DNA of 19,314 nt from Natrialbaceae archaeon (GCA_003552325.1 PUKM01000278.1:1-19314); one strand, 5' to 3'. Positions 7,130-14,152 are shown, counted from the first letter of the stretch. Notes: a model not told the origin generated them from the letters alone. Numbers and translations: made by a program.

Positions 7130-7501
7130 ATGTGGCGCCCGAACCCACTCGAGCACGTGCGCCTCGTCTCCGACCCCGACGATGAATGCCGAACGCTGGC
7201 GACCGACGTCGAGACCGCAGATTCACTCATTGCACGGACGCGCGGGTTGATGTTCCGCCGTTCGCTTCCGGAAGGGTACGCCCTCGCCTTCCGATTTAAT
7301 GAGGTAAAGACCCGTGACATCCACATGCTCTTCGTCTTCTGTCCACTCGACGTCATCTGGGCTGCGGACGGGACGGTGACCCGCGTCGAACGATTGCATC
7401 CTTGGAGGGGGTACGCGCGAGAACAGGGGGACCTCATCGTCGAGCTCCCGGCAGGTGCAGCCGATGGTGTCGTCGTCGGAGACGAGATCCGCCTCGAGTA
7501 G
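7130..7501 (+). CDS. DUF192 family protein
   Basis: A 123-residue beta-rich protein of the DUF192 family. Signature blocks are TRGLMFRRSLPEGYALAF (37-54), HMLFVFCPLDVIW (65-77) and LPAGAADGVVVGDEIRL at the C-terminus. The family is widespread in archaea and bacteria and its biochemical role is unsettled; many bacterial members are exported, but this one has no signal peptide. ATG 7130 is chosen because the conserved fold starts just after it; an in-frame GTG at 7088 would add 14 residues that look unrelated. No clear TATA box is visible at the leaderless distance. It lies divergent from the HNH-like gene and about 140 nt upstream of the start of the LeuA/CimA transcript. Confidence 0.85.
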   Translation: MWRPNPLEHVRLVSDPDDECRTLATDVETADSLIARTRGLMFRRSLPEGYALAFRFNEVKTRDIHMLFVFCPLDVIWAADGTVTRVERLHPWRGYAREQGDLIVELPAGAADGVVVGDEIRLE

Positions 7502-7607
7502 CAGTTCGGGTCGGGTGTGGACCGTTTCGACGGGAATTCGGGTGGGGAAACACACAGCACATGTGGCCAATGTTGCCGACCGTGGCAGGTAGTGCCGTGA
7601 CCGGCGG

Positions 7608-7617
7608 CTTTTATACC
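7608..7617 (+). promoter_or_regulatory. TATA box upstream of the leader ORF and LeuA/CimA gene
   Basis: CTTTTATACC is a good haloarchaeal TATA box within GC-rich sequence. Counting about 27 nt from its centre places transcription start at about 7639-7641, exactly at the ATG of a short upstream ORF rather than near the enzyme gene's start codon 110 nt further on. Confidence 0.6.
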
Positions 7618-7640
7618 CCGCTCGGGCAAGGGCAGGTACC

Positions 7641-7733
7641 ATGACGAAACACACCTCGTCACCATCGGAGGATAGAGGAAGTCGGGGCGACCCGGCTGGC
7701 CGTGAAATTGGCTTCCCGAAAGCCTCCTACTAA
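7641..7733 (+). CDS. Short upstream ORF (30 residues), possible leader peptide
   Basis: ATG 7641 to TAA 7733 encodes 30 residues starting MTKHTSSPSED and ending REIGFPKASY. Its ATG sits at the predicted transcription start of a good TATA box, so it would be translated as a leaderless message before the enzyme gene. It ends 19 nt before the likely GTG start of the LeuA/CimA gene, and its stop codon overlaps a 12-bp palindrome. It is not rich in leucine, isoleucine or valine codons, so a classical amino-acid attenuator is not supported. It could act by translational coupling, or it could be a chance ORF. I do not recognise the peptide. Confidence 0.45.
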   Translation: MTKHTSSPSEDRGSRGDPAGREIGFPKASY

Positions 7734-7743
7734 CGCCGGCGTT
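7732..7743. promoter_or_regulatory. 12-bp perfect palindrome before the LeuA/CimA gene
   Basis: AACGCCGGCGTT is a perfect palindrome, with two more T bases following. It overlaps the stop codon of the upstream ORF and ends nine bases before GTG 7753. It may be an operator for a dimeric regulator. As RNA it could only form a 4-bp stem with a tetraloop, too weak on its own to be a convincing terminator. Confidence 0.4.
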
Positions 7744-7752
7744 TTCGGTACT

Positions 7753-9261
7753 GTGCCACTCGAAGATACCTCGACAGTGGAGATACTCGACACCACCCTT
7801 CGTGACGGTGAACAAGCCCCCGGTGTCTCGCTTTCACCAGCGCAGAAAGTCGACATCGCCCGTGCACTCGAGCGGGCGGGCGTCGACGTGATCGAAGCCG
7901 GCAGCGCCTGTACCGGTGCTGGTGAACGCGAAGCCATCAGCCGGGTCACCGACCTCGAACTCGACGCGACCGTGACGAGTTTCTGTCGCGGCCTTGAGGG
8001 AGACATCGAACTGGCCCTCGAGTGTGACGTCGACGGGGTCCACCTCGTCGTACCGGCCAGTGACCGTCACGTCGAGGGCAAAGTCGGGACGACCCGCGAG
8101 GACGTCCTCGAGATGACTGCCGAACTGGTCGAGTACGCGACGGCCCACGGCCTCTGGGTCGAAGTGATCGGCGAAGACGGCTCGCGAGCTGACTTGGACT
8201 TCCTCGAGGACGTCATGGCGACGGCCCTCGACGCCGGGGCGGATCGGACCTGTTTCGCCGACACCGTCGGCCACGCAGGCCCCGAACAAACCGCCGAAGC
8301 GGTCGCCAGACTCGCCGCTCTGGGTCCCGTGAGTGCCCACACCCACGACGACCTGGGACTCGGGGTCGCAAACGCCCTCGCGGCCGTCCAGTCAGGGGCC
8401 AGCCTGGTCCACTGTACCGTCAACGGACTCGGCGAACGTGCCGGAAACGTCGCCCTCGAGGAGGTCGCAATCGCCCTCGAGCACGTCTACGGCGTCGAAA
8501 CCGTGGCCCTCGAGGAACTGTACGATCTGGCCCAACTCGTTGCCCGTTCGACGGGTGTCGAACTCCCCCCGAACAAGGCCGTCATCGGACAGAACGCCTT
8601 CACCCACGAGAGCGGGATCCACACCGACGGGACGCTGAAAGACGACAAGATGTACGAACCATACCCGCCCGAAACGGTGGGTCGTGAACGGCGTCTCGCA
8701 CTCGGGAAACACACCGGCCGGGCCGGGGTGCGGGCTGCACTCGAGGAACACGATGTCGGTGCCACTGACGAACAGGTCGCCGCCATCGCCACTCGAGTCA
8801 CCGAACTAGGTGATAAGGGCAAACGCGTGACGGATGCTGACCTCCTGGCGATCGCTGAGGACGTCACCGGCAACGATCGTGACCGAACTGTCGAACTCCT
8901 CGACCTCACCGCCGTGAGCGGGGGCGAGGTACCGACGGCGAGCGTTCGACTTACCGTCGGCGGTGACGAACGGGTCGCCTCAGGGACCGGCTCCGGACCG
9001 GTCGACGCCGCCGTCTCCGCTGTCCGATCGGCCATCGGTTCGGCCGCGGACGCCGACCTCGAGGCCTACCACGTCGACGCCGTTACCGGCGGCACCGACG
9101 CCGTCGTGACGGTCGAAGTGACGATGACACGGAACGATCGGTCCGTCACCGTTGCCCGCAGCGAGTCCGACATTACCAACGCGAGCGTCCACGCGATGGT
9201 CGACGCCCTCGATAGACTGCTCGAGGATGACACCCAAGCGTTGACGCCGGCGGACGACTAA
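7753..9261 (+). CDS. leuA: 2-isopropylmalate / (R)-citramalate synthase family enzyme
   Basis: A 502-residue DRE-TIM metallolyase that condenses acetyl-CoA with a 2-oxo acid in leucine or isoleucine synthesis. The TIM barrel opens with ILDTTLRDGEQAPGVS (11-26), includes EAGSACTGAGER (48-59), and carries metal-binding histidines in SAHTHDDLG (H196, H198). NGLGERAGN (224-232) and the hinge NAFTHESGIHTDG (281-293) follow. A C-terminal LeuA-type allosteric domain spans roughly 380-495 (feedback site for leucine or isoleucine in the family). The EAGSA...GER segment is more like methanogen citramalate synthase (CimA) than bacterial LeuA, so it may be CimA; sequence alone does not decide, and the symbol is family-level. 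GTG 7753 is chosen because homology starts just after it. An upstream GTG at 7702 would overlap the leader ORF and add 17 unlike residues. Confidence 0.88.
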   Translation: MPLEDTSTVEILDTTLRDGEQAPGVSLSPAQKVDIARALERAGVDVIEAGSACTGAGEREAISRVTDLELDATVTSFCRGLEGDIELALECDVDGVHLVVPASDRHVEGKVGTTREDVLEMTAELVEYATAHGLWVEVIGEDGSRADLDFLEDVMATALDAGADRTCFADTVGHAGPEQTAEAVARLAALGPVSAHTHDDLGLGVANALAAVQSGASLVHCTVNGLGERAGNVALEEVAIALEHVYGVETVALEELYDLAQLVARSTGVELPPNKAVIGQNAFTHESGIHTDGTLKDDKMYEPYPPETVGRERRLALGKHTGRAGVRAALEEHDVGATDEQVAAIATRVTELGDKGKRVTDADLLAIAEDVTGNDRDRTVELLDLTAVSGGEVPTASVRLTVGGDERVASGTGSGPVDAAVSAVRSAIGSAADADLEAYHVDAVTGGTDAVVTVEVTMTRNDRSVTVARSESDITNASVHAMVDALDRLLEDDTQALTPADD

Positions 9262-9347
9262 TCGACGGGCCGTAGCCACGTCACTCGACTCGCTCTCCCT
9301 CGATCCGAAAAGGTGCATTCAAGTATGCGCCACGACTTCGTGTGGGT

Positions 9348-9719
9348 ATGCAAGACCAGGGACGCTCCACGCGAAAGCGCACCGGCGGCCGACTGAAACC
9401 GTTCAACAACCGACGCAAACACGAACTCGGTCGACACCCAACCGAGACACAGGTCGGTGAACCCCGATTCCGCACCGTCGACGTTCGTGGCAACGGCGAG
9501 AAAACCCGCGCACTCGCCACCAACGTCGCCAGCGTCAACATCGACGGCGAAACCGTCGCCGCCGAAATCAGTGACGTTCTCGAGAACGACGCAAACCCCA
9601 ACTACGTCCGCCGAAACATCATCACCAAAGGCGCCGTCATCGACACGAGCGAGGGCGAGGCCCGGGTGACCTCTCGACCCGGCCAGACGGGACAGGTCAG
9701 CGCTGTCTTACTCGAGTAG
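9348..9719 (+). CDS. rps8e: Small-subunit ribosomal protein S8e
   Basis: A 123-residue archaeal/eukaryotic-type ribosomal protein of the 30S subunit. The N-terminal basic tail MQDQGRSTRKRTGGRLK is the family hallmark, followed by RRKHELGRHPTETQVG and the conserved core YVRRNIITKGAVIDT and ARVTSRPGQTGQVSAVLLE. Length and motifs match archaeal S8e. ATG 9348 is used; a GTG two codons upstream is in frame but the family starts at MQDQ. It stands as a single gene with a short 86-nt gap after the LeuA/CimA gene. No Shine-Dalgarno is visible, and a weak AT-rich stretch about 27 nt upstream fits leaderless transcription. Confidence 0.97.
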   Translation: MQDQGRSTRKRTGGRLKPFNNRRKHELGRHPTETQVGEPRFRTVDVRGNGEKTRALATNVASVNIDGETVAAEISDVLENDANPNYVRRNIITKGAVIDTSEGEARVTSRPGQTGQVSAVLLE

Positions 9720-9856
9720 CGATATTCTCCTGCGTTTTTGAGTTGTGACCGAGAAGCGACGTCTCCGTGGTGTGTACCGAGGGTGTACGATCGTCTCTCG
9801 ACGATTACCCACGGACCAGAAAAGGCGCTGATCGGGCCCCTATGACAAAATTCCGT

Positions 9857-9985
9857 TCAGCGCATGCTCTCGAGGTCGACGAACGCCGACTGGTTGGCGC
9901 TCACCCACGTCGTCACTCGAGCGGGATCAGGACCGTGTTTGAAACGAGCGTCGAGTGATCCGGATGGTGTGGTCGGTCCCTTCAC
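9857..9985 (-). CDS. Possible small hypothetical protein downstream of the PhoU-like gene
   Basis: GTG 9985 to the stop at 9857 encodes 42 residues ending DPARVTTWVSANQSAFVDLE plus SMR. Third codon positions are strongly G/C, like real genes here, whereas the overlapping plus-strand frame (ATG 9842, 38 residues) is not. It starts 19 nt after the phoU-like stop on the same strand, so it could be cotranscribed. No family is recognised, the start is GTG without a clear ribosome binding site, and the evidence is limited to codon bias. The 285-nt gap between rps8e and the phoU-like gene contains nothing else I can support. Confidence 0.33.
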   Translation of the reverse strand: MKGPTTPSGSLDARFKHGPDPARVTTWVSANQSAFVDLESMR

Positions 9986-10004
9986 GCAAGAGACGACATC
10001 ACGT

Positions 10005-11000
10005 TCACGGCCGTGGCGCAGCCTTCTGGAGGGCCGTCTCGGCGATGTTTCCACCGTAGTCCGCACACCGGGAGAGCGAGTCGACGATGAGGCCAAGTGA
10101 CTGGGCTTCGATGCTATCGAGTTCGCGAAGTCGGTCGTCGATAGTACGCGTGTACTGGTCGATCTCGAGGACGGACTCGAGGGCCGCGTGGCCGAGTTCG
10201 GTCGCGTCGTCACTCCCGTCGGCGAAGAGGGCATCCATCGATTTCTCGAAAATGTCGAACGCCTCCGCGTGCAGTTCCCCGAGCGGATCGGCCACCTCAG
10301 CCGGCACGTCGTCGAGTTTGAGGGCGAGTTTGCTGATTTTGACGGCGTGATCGGCGACCCGCTCGAGTTGGCGAGCACTCGAGTGATAGTCGAAACAATC
10401 CTCACGGGAGACGCCGAGTTCTTCGGAGGCACGGGGCGACCGGAGCGTCGCCCGAAAGATGCGAGAGACGACGAGCCACAGCCGGTCGACGTCGTCGTCG
10501 CGTTCGACCACGTCCCTGGCGATATCGTCGTCGTTTTCGACGAGTGCTCGTACGGCGTCCTCGAGCATCGAGCCAGCGATCAGGCGCATCCGGGTGACGG
10601 CGTTGACGATCGACAGTTCCGAGGAGTCGAGTAAGTCCTGAATCACGACGCTGTCGGTCGTCTCCTCGAGGACCTCGACGCCCACGAGGCCCTGCGTCGC
10701 GTCGCGAATCGCCCGGCGCTGATCGGTGGTGATACGTCCGGCCTCGAGGGTGATGATGTCGAAGCCGCTCACGTACATCGTCATGACGGCGCGGGTCAGA
10801 CGCTCCCCCTCGAGGTCCGAGATGTCGAGGGTACCCTTCTGTCGGTGGGTGTCACGTTGGGGGGTCAACAAGAGGGCGTCGTCCTCGGGGTAGAACTCGA
10901 CGGTCGAGCCGGCGCTGACATCGTTTTCCGTTGCCCACGACTTTGGCAGTGAAACGGTGTACGTCGAACCGCCAGTCACCTGGACTTTTCGCGTCTCCAT
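10005..11000 (-). CDS. AbrB-PhoU phosphate uptake regulator
   Basis: A 331-residue cytoplasmic regulator with two parts. Residues 1-48 form a SpoVT/AbrB-like swapped-hairpin DNA-binding domain (QVTGGSTYTVSLPKSWA at 7-23). The rest is PhoU-like three-helix bundles, with acidic metal-cluster motifs VERDDDVDRL (165-174), RQLERVADHAVKIS (210-223) and DSLSRCADYGGNIAE (307-321). PhoU proteins restrain phosphate import by the Pst transporter; the attached DNA-binding domain suggests this form also acts on promoters. It is divergent from pstS, which makes the pst operon its likely target. ATG 11000 is supported by a minus-strand TATA box 27 nt upstream and by the start of the AbrB domain at METRKVQ. 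The frame stays open 26 codons further upstream, but that lies in the promoter. It is not a plain bacterial PhoU. Confidence 0.92.
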   Translation of the reverse strand: METRKVQVTGGSTYTVSLPKSWATENDVSAGSTVEFYPEDDALLLTPQRDTHRQKGTLDISDLEGERLTRAVMTMYVSGFDIITLEAGRITTDQRRAIRDATQGLVGVEVLEETTDSVVIQDLLDSSELSIVNAVTRMRLIAGSMLEDAVRALVENDDDIARDVVERDDDVDRLWLVVSRIFRATLRSPRASEELGVSREDCFDYHSSARQLERVADHAVKISKLALKLDDVPAEVADPLGELHAEAFDIFEKSMDALFADGSDDATELGHAALESVLEIDQYTRTIDDRLRELDSIEAQSLGLIVDSLSRCADYGGNIAETALQKAAPRP

Positions 11001-11021
11001 GCGTAGTAGTTTGGATAGAGC

Positions 11022-11032
11022 AATATAAATAC
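11022..11032 (-). promoter_or_regulatory. TATA box for the AbrB-PhoU gene
   Basis: The minus strand reads GTATTTATATT, a clear TATA box centred 27 nt upstream of ATG 11000, predicting a leaderless transcript. Confidence 0.65.
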
Positions 11033-11040
11033 CACTTACT
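11029..11040 (-). promoter_or_regulatory. Candidate regulator site upstream of the AbrB-PhoU TATA box
   Basis: The minus strand reads AGTAAGTGGTAT, abutting and partly overlapping the TATA box. Nearly the same motif, AATAAGTGGG, lies upstream of the pstS TATA box at 11135-11144, pointing in the direction of pstS transcription. Two copies with the same orientation relative to each gene suggest a shared activator or repressor site or a conserved BRE-like element. Confidence 0.45.
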
Positions 11041-11045
11041 CTATA

Positions 11046-11066
11046 GTGTCGGGCTTTTATTGACAC
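11046..11066. repeat. Short inverted repeat in the phoU-pstS intergenic region
   Basis: GTGTC and GACAC arms are separated by 11 nt, within the 208-nt divergent intergenic region and upstream of the AbrB-PhoU promoter elements. The arms are only 5 bp, so this is a weak candidate operator. Confidence 0.25.
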
Positions 11067-11134
11067 ATACCGGCCCATGTCTATTGGTTTTTGAATACCA
11101 TCACCTCCAGACCTCTCGAGATTTGGACCGAGTC

Positions 11135-11144
11135 AATAAGTGGG
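11135..11144 (+). promoter_or_regulatory. Candidate regulator site upstream of the pstS TATA box
   Basis: AATAAGTGGG, ten bases before the TATA-like CTATATAG at 11155. It repeats the AGTAAGTGG element found at the divergent phoU promoter. It could be the phosphate-control site of the pst operon; this is inference from position and repetition only. Confidence 0.45.
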
Positions 11145-11154
11145 TAACGTAGTA

Positions 11155-11162
11155 CTATATAG
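11155..11162 (+). promoter_or_regulatory. TATA box for the pst operon
   Basis: CTATATAG would start transcription at about 11185, giving a leader of about 24 nt. That leader carries GGAG at 11201-11204, four bases before ATG 11209, so pstS translation probably uses a Shine-Dalgarno sequence, unlike the leaderless neighbours. Confidence 0.55.
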
Positions 11163-11208
11163 ACGTCATAGTAGCGTATTTAGAGACGATAGGCACAATA
11201 GGAGACCG

Positions 11209-12261
11209 ATGGGAAACCGACCAGTCACGAGCACTGACGGCGCGTCACTCTCTCGCCGTCGGTTCACGCTGGGGGTGGCGGGGGCGACACTGTCCGGCCT
11301 CGCCGGGTGTCTCGTTCGCGGCTACGAAAGCGAACTCAGCGGAGAGATTCGTGTCGACGGCAGCAACACCGTCTTGCCCCACAGCGCCGTCGTTTCCGAG
11401 GAGTTTCAGTGGCGAAACAACCAGGTGATCATCCCGGTGCAGGGATCGGGGACCGGGGCGGGGTTTCAGCGCTTTTGTACGGGCGAAACGCAGGTCCAGA
11501 ACGCCAGCAGACAGATCGTCGAGGACGAGGAAGCCATCTGCTCGGCAAACGACGTGAGCTACGTCGAACTCGAGACGGCACTCGATGGGATTGCCCTCCT
11601 CATCCACCCCGACAACGACTGGTGTGACGAACTCACCCTCGAGGAACTCGAGGCGATCTGGGAACCCGGTTCGACCGTCGAGACCTGGCGTGACGTCCGG
11701 CCTGATGACCCCGACTGGCCAGACGAAGAAATCGACCTGTACGGTCGAGACGCCGCATCTGGCACGTTCGACTTCTTTACCGAGGCGATCATGGGAACCG
11801 TCGGCGCGATCAGATCCGATTACTCCGCGAGTGCGGATACGAACGTCATCGTGCGTGGCGTCCGCGGATCGGAGCACGCCCTCGGTTTCGGTGGTGCTGG
11901 ATATTACCAGGAAAACCAGGACGACCTCGAGTTAGTCGCCATCCAGAGCGACCAAGAGCCCGAAGAATTTTATAAACCAGTCGAAGAAAACATCGAACAG
12001 GAGCTGTATTCACCGCTCACTCGCCCACTTTACACCTACTTTCGCATGGAGGCCCTCGAGCGCGAGGTCGTCCGAGCGTTCGCGGAATTCTACTTCGAGG
12101 AAATCGACGACGAGGCTCGAGAGGCAGACGGCGTCGGCTCAGAACAACTTGCGTGGTCACAGTGGGCCGCGCGGCGGGCGAATTTCTACGGCCTGAGTGA
12201 CGAACGCCTCGCTGAGAACCACGACCGGTTGCGCGAGGCCCTCGAGGAGGTGGACGCGTGA
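11209..12261 (+). CDS. pstS: Phosphate ABC transporter substrate-binding lipoprotein PstS
   Basis: A 350-residue extracellular phosphate-binding protein of the Pst high-affinity importer. The N-terminus is a Tat lipoprotein signal: twin arginine in SRRRFTLG (R16, R17), a hydrophobic stretch, and lipobox LAGC with lipidated Cys34, as usual for exported haloarchaeal binding proteins. Phosphate-site motifs are DGSNTVLPHS (50-59), QGSGTGAGF (78-86) and GRDAASGTFDFF (179-190), the last holding the family's SGT. ATG 11209 is chosen because GGAG lies just upstream and the signal peptide begins directly after; the frame is open upstream without support. The stop overlaps the pstC start (GTGA). Divergent transcription from the AbrB-PhoU gene and the shared promoter motif suggest phosphate-starvation control. 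Confidence 0.95.
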   Translation: MGNRPVTSTDGASLSRRRFTLGVAGATLSGLAGCLVRGYESELSGEIRVDGSNTVLPHSAVVSEEFQWRNNQVIIPVQGSGTGAGFQRFCTGETQVQNASRQIVEDEEAICSANDVSYVELETALDGIALLIHPDNDWCDELTLEELEAIWEPGSTVETWRDVRPDDPDWPDEEIDLYGRDAASGTFDFFTEAIMGTVGAIRSDYSASADTNVIVRGVRGSEHALGFGGAGYYQENQDDLELVAIQSDQEPEEFYKPVEENIEQELYSPLTRPLYTYFRMEALEREVVRAFAEFYFEEIDDEAREADGVGSEQLAWSQWAARRANFYGLSDERLAENHDRLREALEEVDA

Positions 12262-13187
12262 GCGTCGATACCGATCAGGGGGTCGACATCACGGATAGCG
12301 GGAGTTCGATCAACAATCGGAAGAACAACTTCGTGCGCTACGTCTTCTTTTCGTGTGCGCTGGTGACGGTGTTGACGACCCTCGGGATCATCCTCGTCCT
12401 TGTCCAGGGGTCGATCCAGTTTTTCAGCGAAGTTTCCCTGATCGAGTACTTCACGACAACGAACTGGTCGCCGGTCATCGAACCCCGGAGCTACGGCGTG
12501 TTGCCACTCATCTGGGGAACGCTCATGATCACCGTCGGCTCGGCGCTGGTCGCCATCCCCGTCGGTACCGCGACGGCCATCTACCTGAGCGAGTACGCAG
12601 ATCCACAGGTGCGCCGAACGATCAAACCTACCCTCGAGATCCTTGCCGGGGTCCCCACCATCGTCTACGGCTTCTTTGCCCTCTCGTTCATTACCCCAAT
12701 CATCCAGACGTTCTTCCCACAGACCGGCACGTTCAACGCCGCCGCCGGGGCAATCGTCGTCGGCATCATGATCATCCCGATGGTCTCCTCGCTTTCAGAG
12801 GACGCGATGAGCGCCGTTCCCGACGACCTTCGGAACGCCGCCTACGGCCTCGGCGCGACCAAATTCGAAGTCTCGACCAGCGTCGTCGTCCCGGCAGCAC
12901 TCTCGGGCATCATCGCCTCGTACATTCTCGCGCTCTCCCGGGCGATCGGCGAGACGATGGCCGTCACCCTCGCCGCGGGAATGGCCCCACAGATCACGGG
13001 CAACCCGCTCGAGCCGATACAGACGATGACGGCCTACATGGTCGATATCGGCATCAGCGACGTCTCGGTTGGGTCGATCGGCTATCAGAGTCTCTTCGCC
13101 GTTGGCCTCACCCTCTTCGCGATGACGCTCTCGATGAACATCTTCAGTATGTGGATCCGGTCACGCTACCGGGAGGAGTACCAATGA
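12258..13187 (+). CDS. pstC: Phosphate ABC transporter permease PstC
   Basis: A 309-residue inner-membrane permease subunit. About six transmembrane segments are visible, the first at about 26-50 (VRYVFFSCALVTVLTTLGII). A large loop follows (about 55-80), then the binding-protein-dependent transporter core from about 85. The EAA coupling loop lies at about 181-219, with AVPDDLRNAAYGLGATKFE and the following VVVPAALSGI contacting the ATPase. The conserved LSRAIGET (226-233) is typical of Pst permeases. The start codon is GTG 12258, overlapping the pstS stop by 4 nt, and its stop overlaps pstA by 4 nt (ATGA), so translation is probably coupled through all three genes. It forms the channel with PstA. 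No pstB follows in this window. Confidence 0.95.
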   Translation: MSVDTDQGVDITDSGSSINNRKNNFVRYVFFSCALVTVLTTLGIILVLVQGSIQFFSEVSLIEYFTTTNWSPVIEPRSYGVLPLIWGTLMITVGSALVAIPVGTATAIYLSEYADPQVRRTIKPTLEILAGVPTIVYGFFALSFITPIIQTFFPQTGTFNAAAGAIVVGIMIIPMVSSLSEDAMSAVPDDLRNAAYGLGATKFEVSTSVVVPAALSGIIASYILALSRAIGETMAVTLAAGMAPQITGNPLEPIQTMTAYMVDIGISDVSVGSIGYQSLFAVGLTLFAMTLSMNIFSMWIRSRYREEYQ

Positions 13188-14092
13188 GCATCGACACCAC
13201 CACTCCCTTCAGCGACGCAACCGGCGATATCGAACGCAAACGACGGATCGGCCGCGCCTTCGTCGCGATCTGCTTCGCCTCGACGCTCGTCGGCATTGTG
13301 GCACTGGTTGCGCTCATCGCCGACGTCCTGTACGAATCCTGGGGCTGGGTCACCTGGGAGTTTCTGACCTATCCGCCCTCACAATCGGTCGATTACTTCC
13401 TCAACGGCACGCGAGGAGCCGGAATGTACCCCGCGATCGTGGGTTCGATCTTCCTGATCGCCCTCACCGCGGTGTTCACCATCTTCCTCGGTGTTGGGGC
13501 GGCGGTCTACCTCGAGGAGTACGCCCCCGAGAACCGACTCAAGTCGTTTATCGAAGCCAACATCGCGAACCTCGCGGGTGTGCCGTCGATCGTCTACGGC
13601 CTGCTCGGGTTGGCGATCTTCGTCAGGGCGATGCAACTCGGCGCGAGCCTCATCGCTGGTGCACTCACCTTGACGTTGCTCATCCTCCCGATTGTCATCG
13701 TGTCGACCCAGGAGGCCCTCAGAGCCGTGCCCGATTCCCAACGCCAGGCCGCCTACGGCGTCGGTGCAACGCAGTGGCAGGTCACTCGAGACGTCGTGTT
13801 GCCCCGAGCGCTCCCCGGGATCATGACCGGGACGATCCTCTCGCTGTCGCGAGCGATCGGCGAAACGGCCCCGATCCTGATGGTCGGTGCTGCGACGTCG
13901 ATGTTCGTCGCACCCGATGGCCTTCGGAGCGCCTTCAGCGCGATGCCGATGATGATCTTCGAGTGGGCGACCCTCCCACAGGCGGAGTTCCAGCACGTCG
14001 CCGCTGCGGGTATCGTCGTCCTGCTCACCATCCTGTTGTTGATGAACGCGATCGCGATTTTCATCCGCAACAAGTACGACCCACGGTCCTGA
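13184..14092 (+). CDS. pstA: Phosphate ABC transporter permease PstA
   Basis: A 302-residue permease partner of PstC. The N-terminal transmembrane segment lies at about 25-47, a periplasmic-side loop at 50-80, and the transport core from about 80. The EAA loop (about 177-216) has AVPDSQRQAAYGVGATQWQ followed by VVLPRALPGI, and LSRAIGETAP (221-230) follows. ATG 13184 overlaps the pstC stop. The same frame is open for about 830 nt further upstream, through pstC, but that is a shadow frame. Length is normal for the shorter PstA class. It ends the recognisable pst operon: the next gene starts 60 nt later with its own TATA-like box and is a redoxin, not the ATPase PstB that usually follows. Confidence 0.95.
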   Translation: MSIDTTTPFSDATGDIERKRRIGRAFVAICFASTLVGIVALVALIADVLYESWGWVTWEFLTYPPSQSVDYFLNGTRGAGMYPAIVGSIFLIALTAVFTIFLGVGAAVYLEEYAPENRLKSFIEANIANLAGVPSIVYGLLGLAIFVRAMQLGASLIAGALTLTLLILPIVIVSTQEALRAVPDSQRQAAYGVGATQWQVTRDVVLPRALPGIMTGTILSLSRAIGETAPILMVGAATSMFVAPDGLRSAFSAMPMMIFEWATLPQAEFQHVAAAGIVVLLTILLLMNAIAIFIRNKYDPRS

Positions 14093-14120
14093 GCAGGGTT
14101 CACCGATACAGTGAGCGGGT

Positions 14121-14129
14121 TCTTTATTT
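14121..14129 (+). promoter_or_regulatory. TATA-like box for the redoxin gene
   Basis: TCTTTATTT, centred about 28 nt before ATG 14153, predicts a leaderless transcript separate from the pst operon. The T-rich stretch could also help terminate the pst transcript. Confidence 0.45.
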
Positions 14130-14152
14130 GACTTCGGCAAAAATACCCGGCC

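Noticed and set aside
7571..7607. Short GGCA/TGCC repeats upstream of the TATA box at 7608
   Set aside because: Arms of four bases are too short to distinguish from chance in this GC-rich spacer.
7702..7752. GTG 7702 as the start of the LeuA/CimA gene
   Set aside because: The added 17 residues overlap the leader ORF, have poor codon bias and precede the conserved start; kept only as an alternative.
9842..9958. 38-codon plus-strand ORF after rps8e
   Set aside because: Third codon positions are not G/C-biased, no family is recognised, and the opposite frame looks more coding-like.
12353..13183. Upstream extension of the pstA frame by 277 codons
   Set aside because: This part overlaps pstC in another frame and translates to Arg/His/Pro-rich nonsense; pstA starts at 13184 with the usual ATGA overlap.
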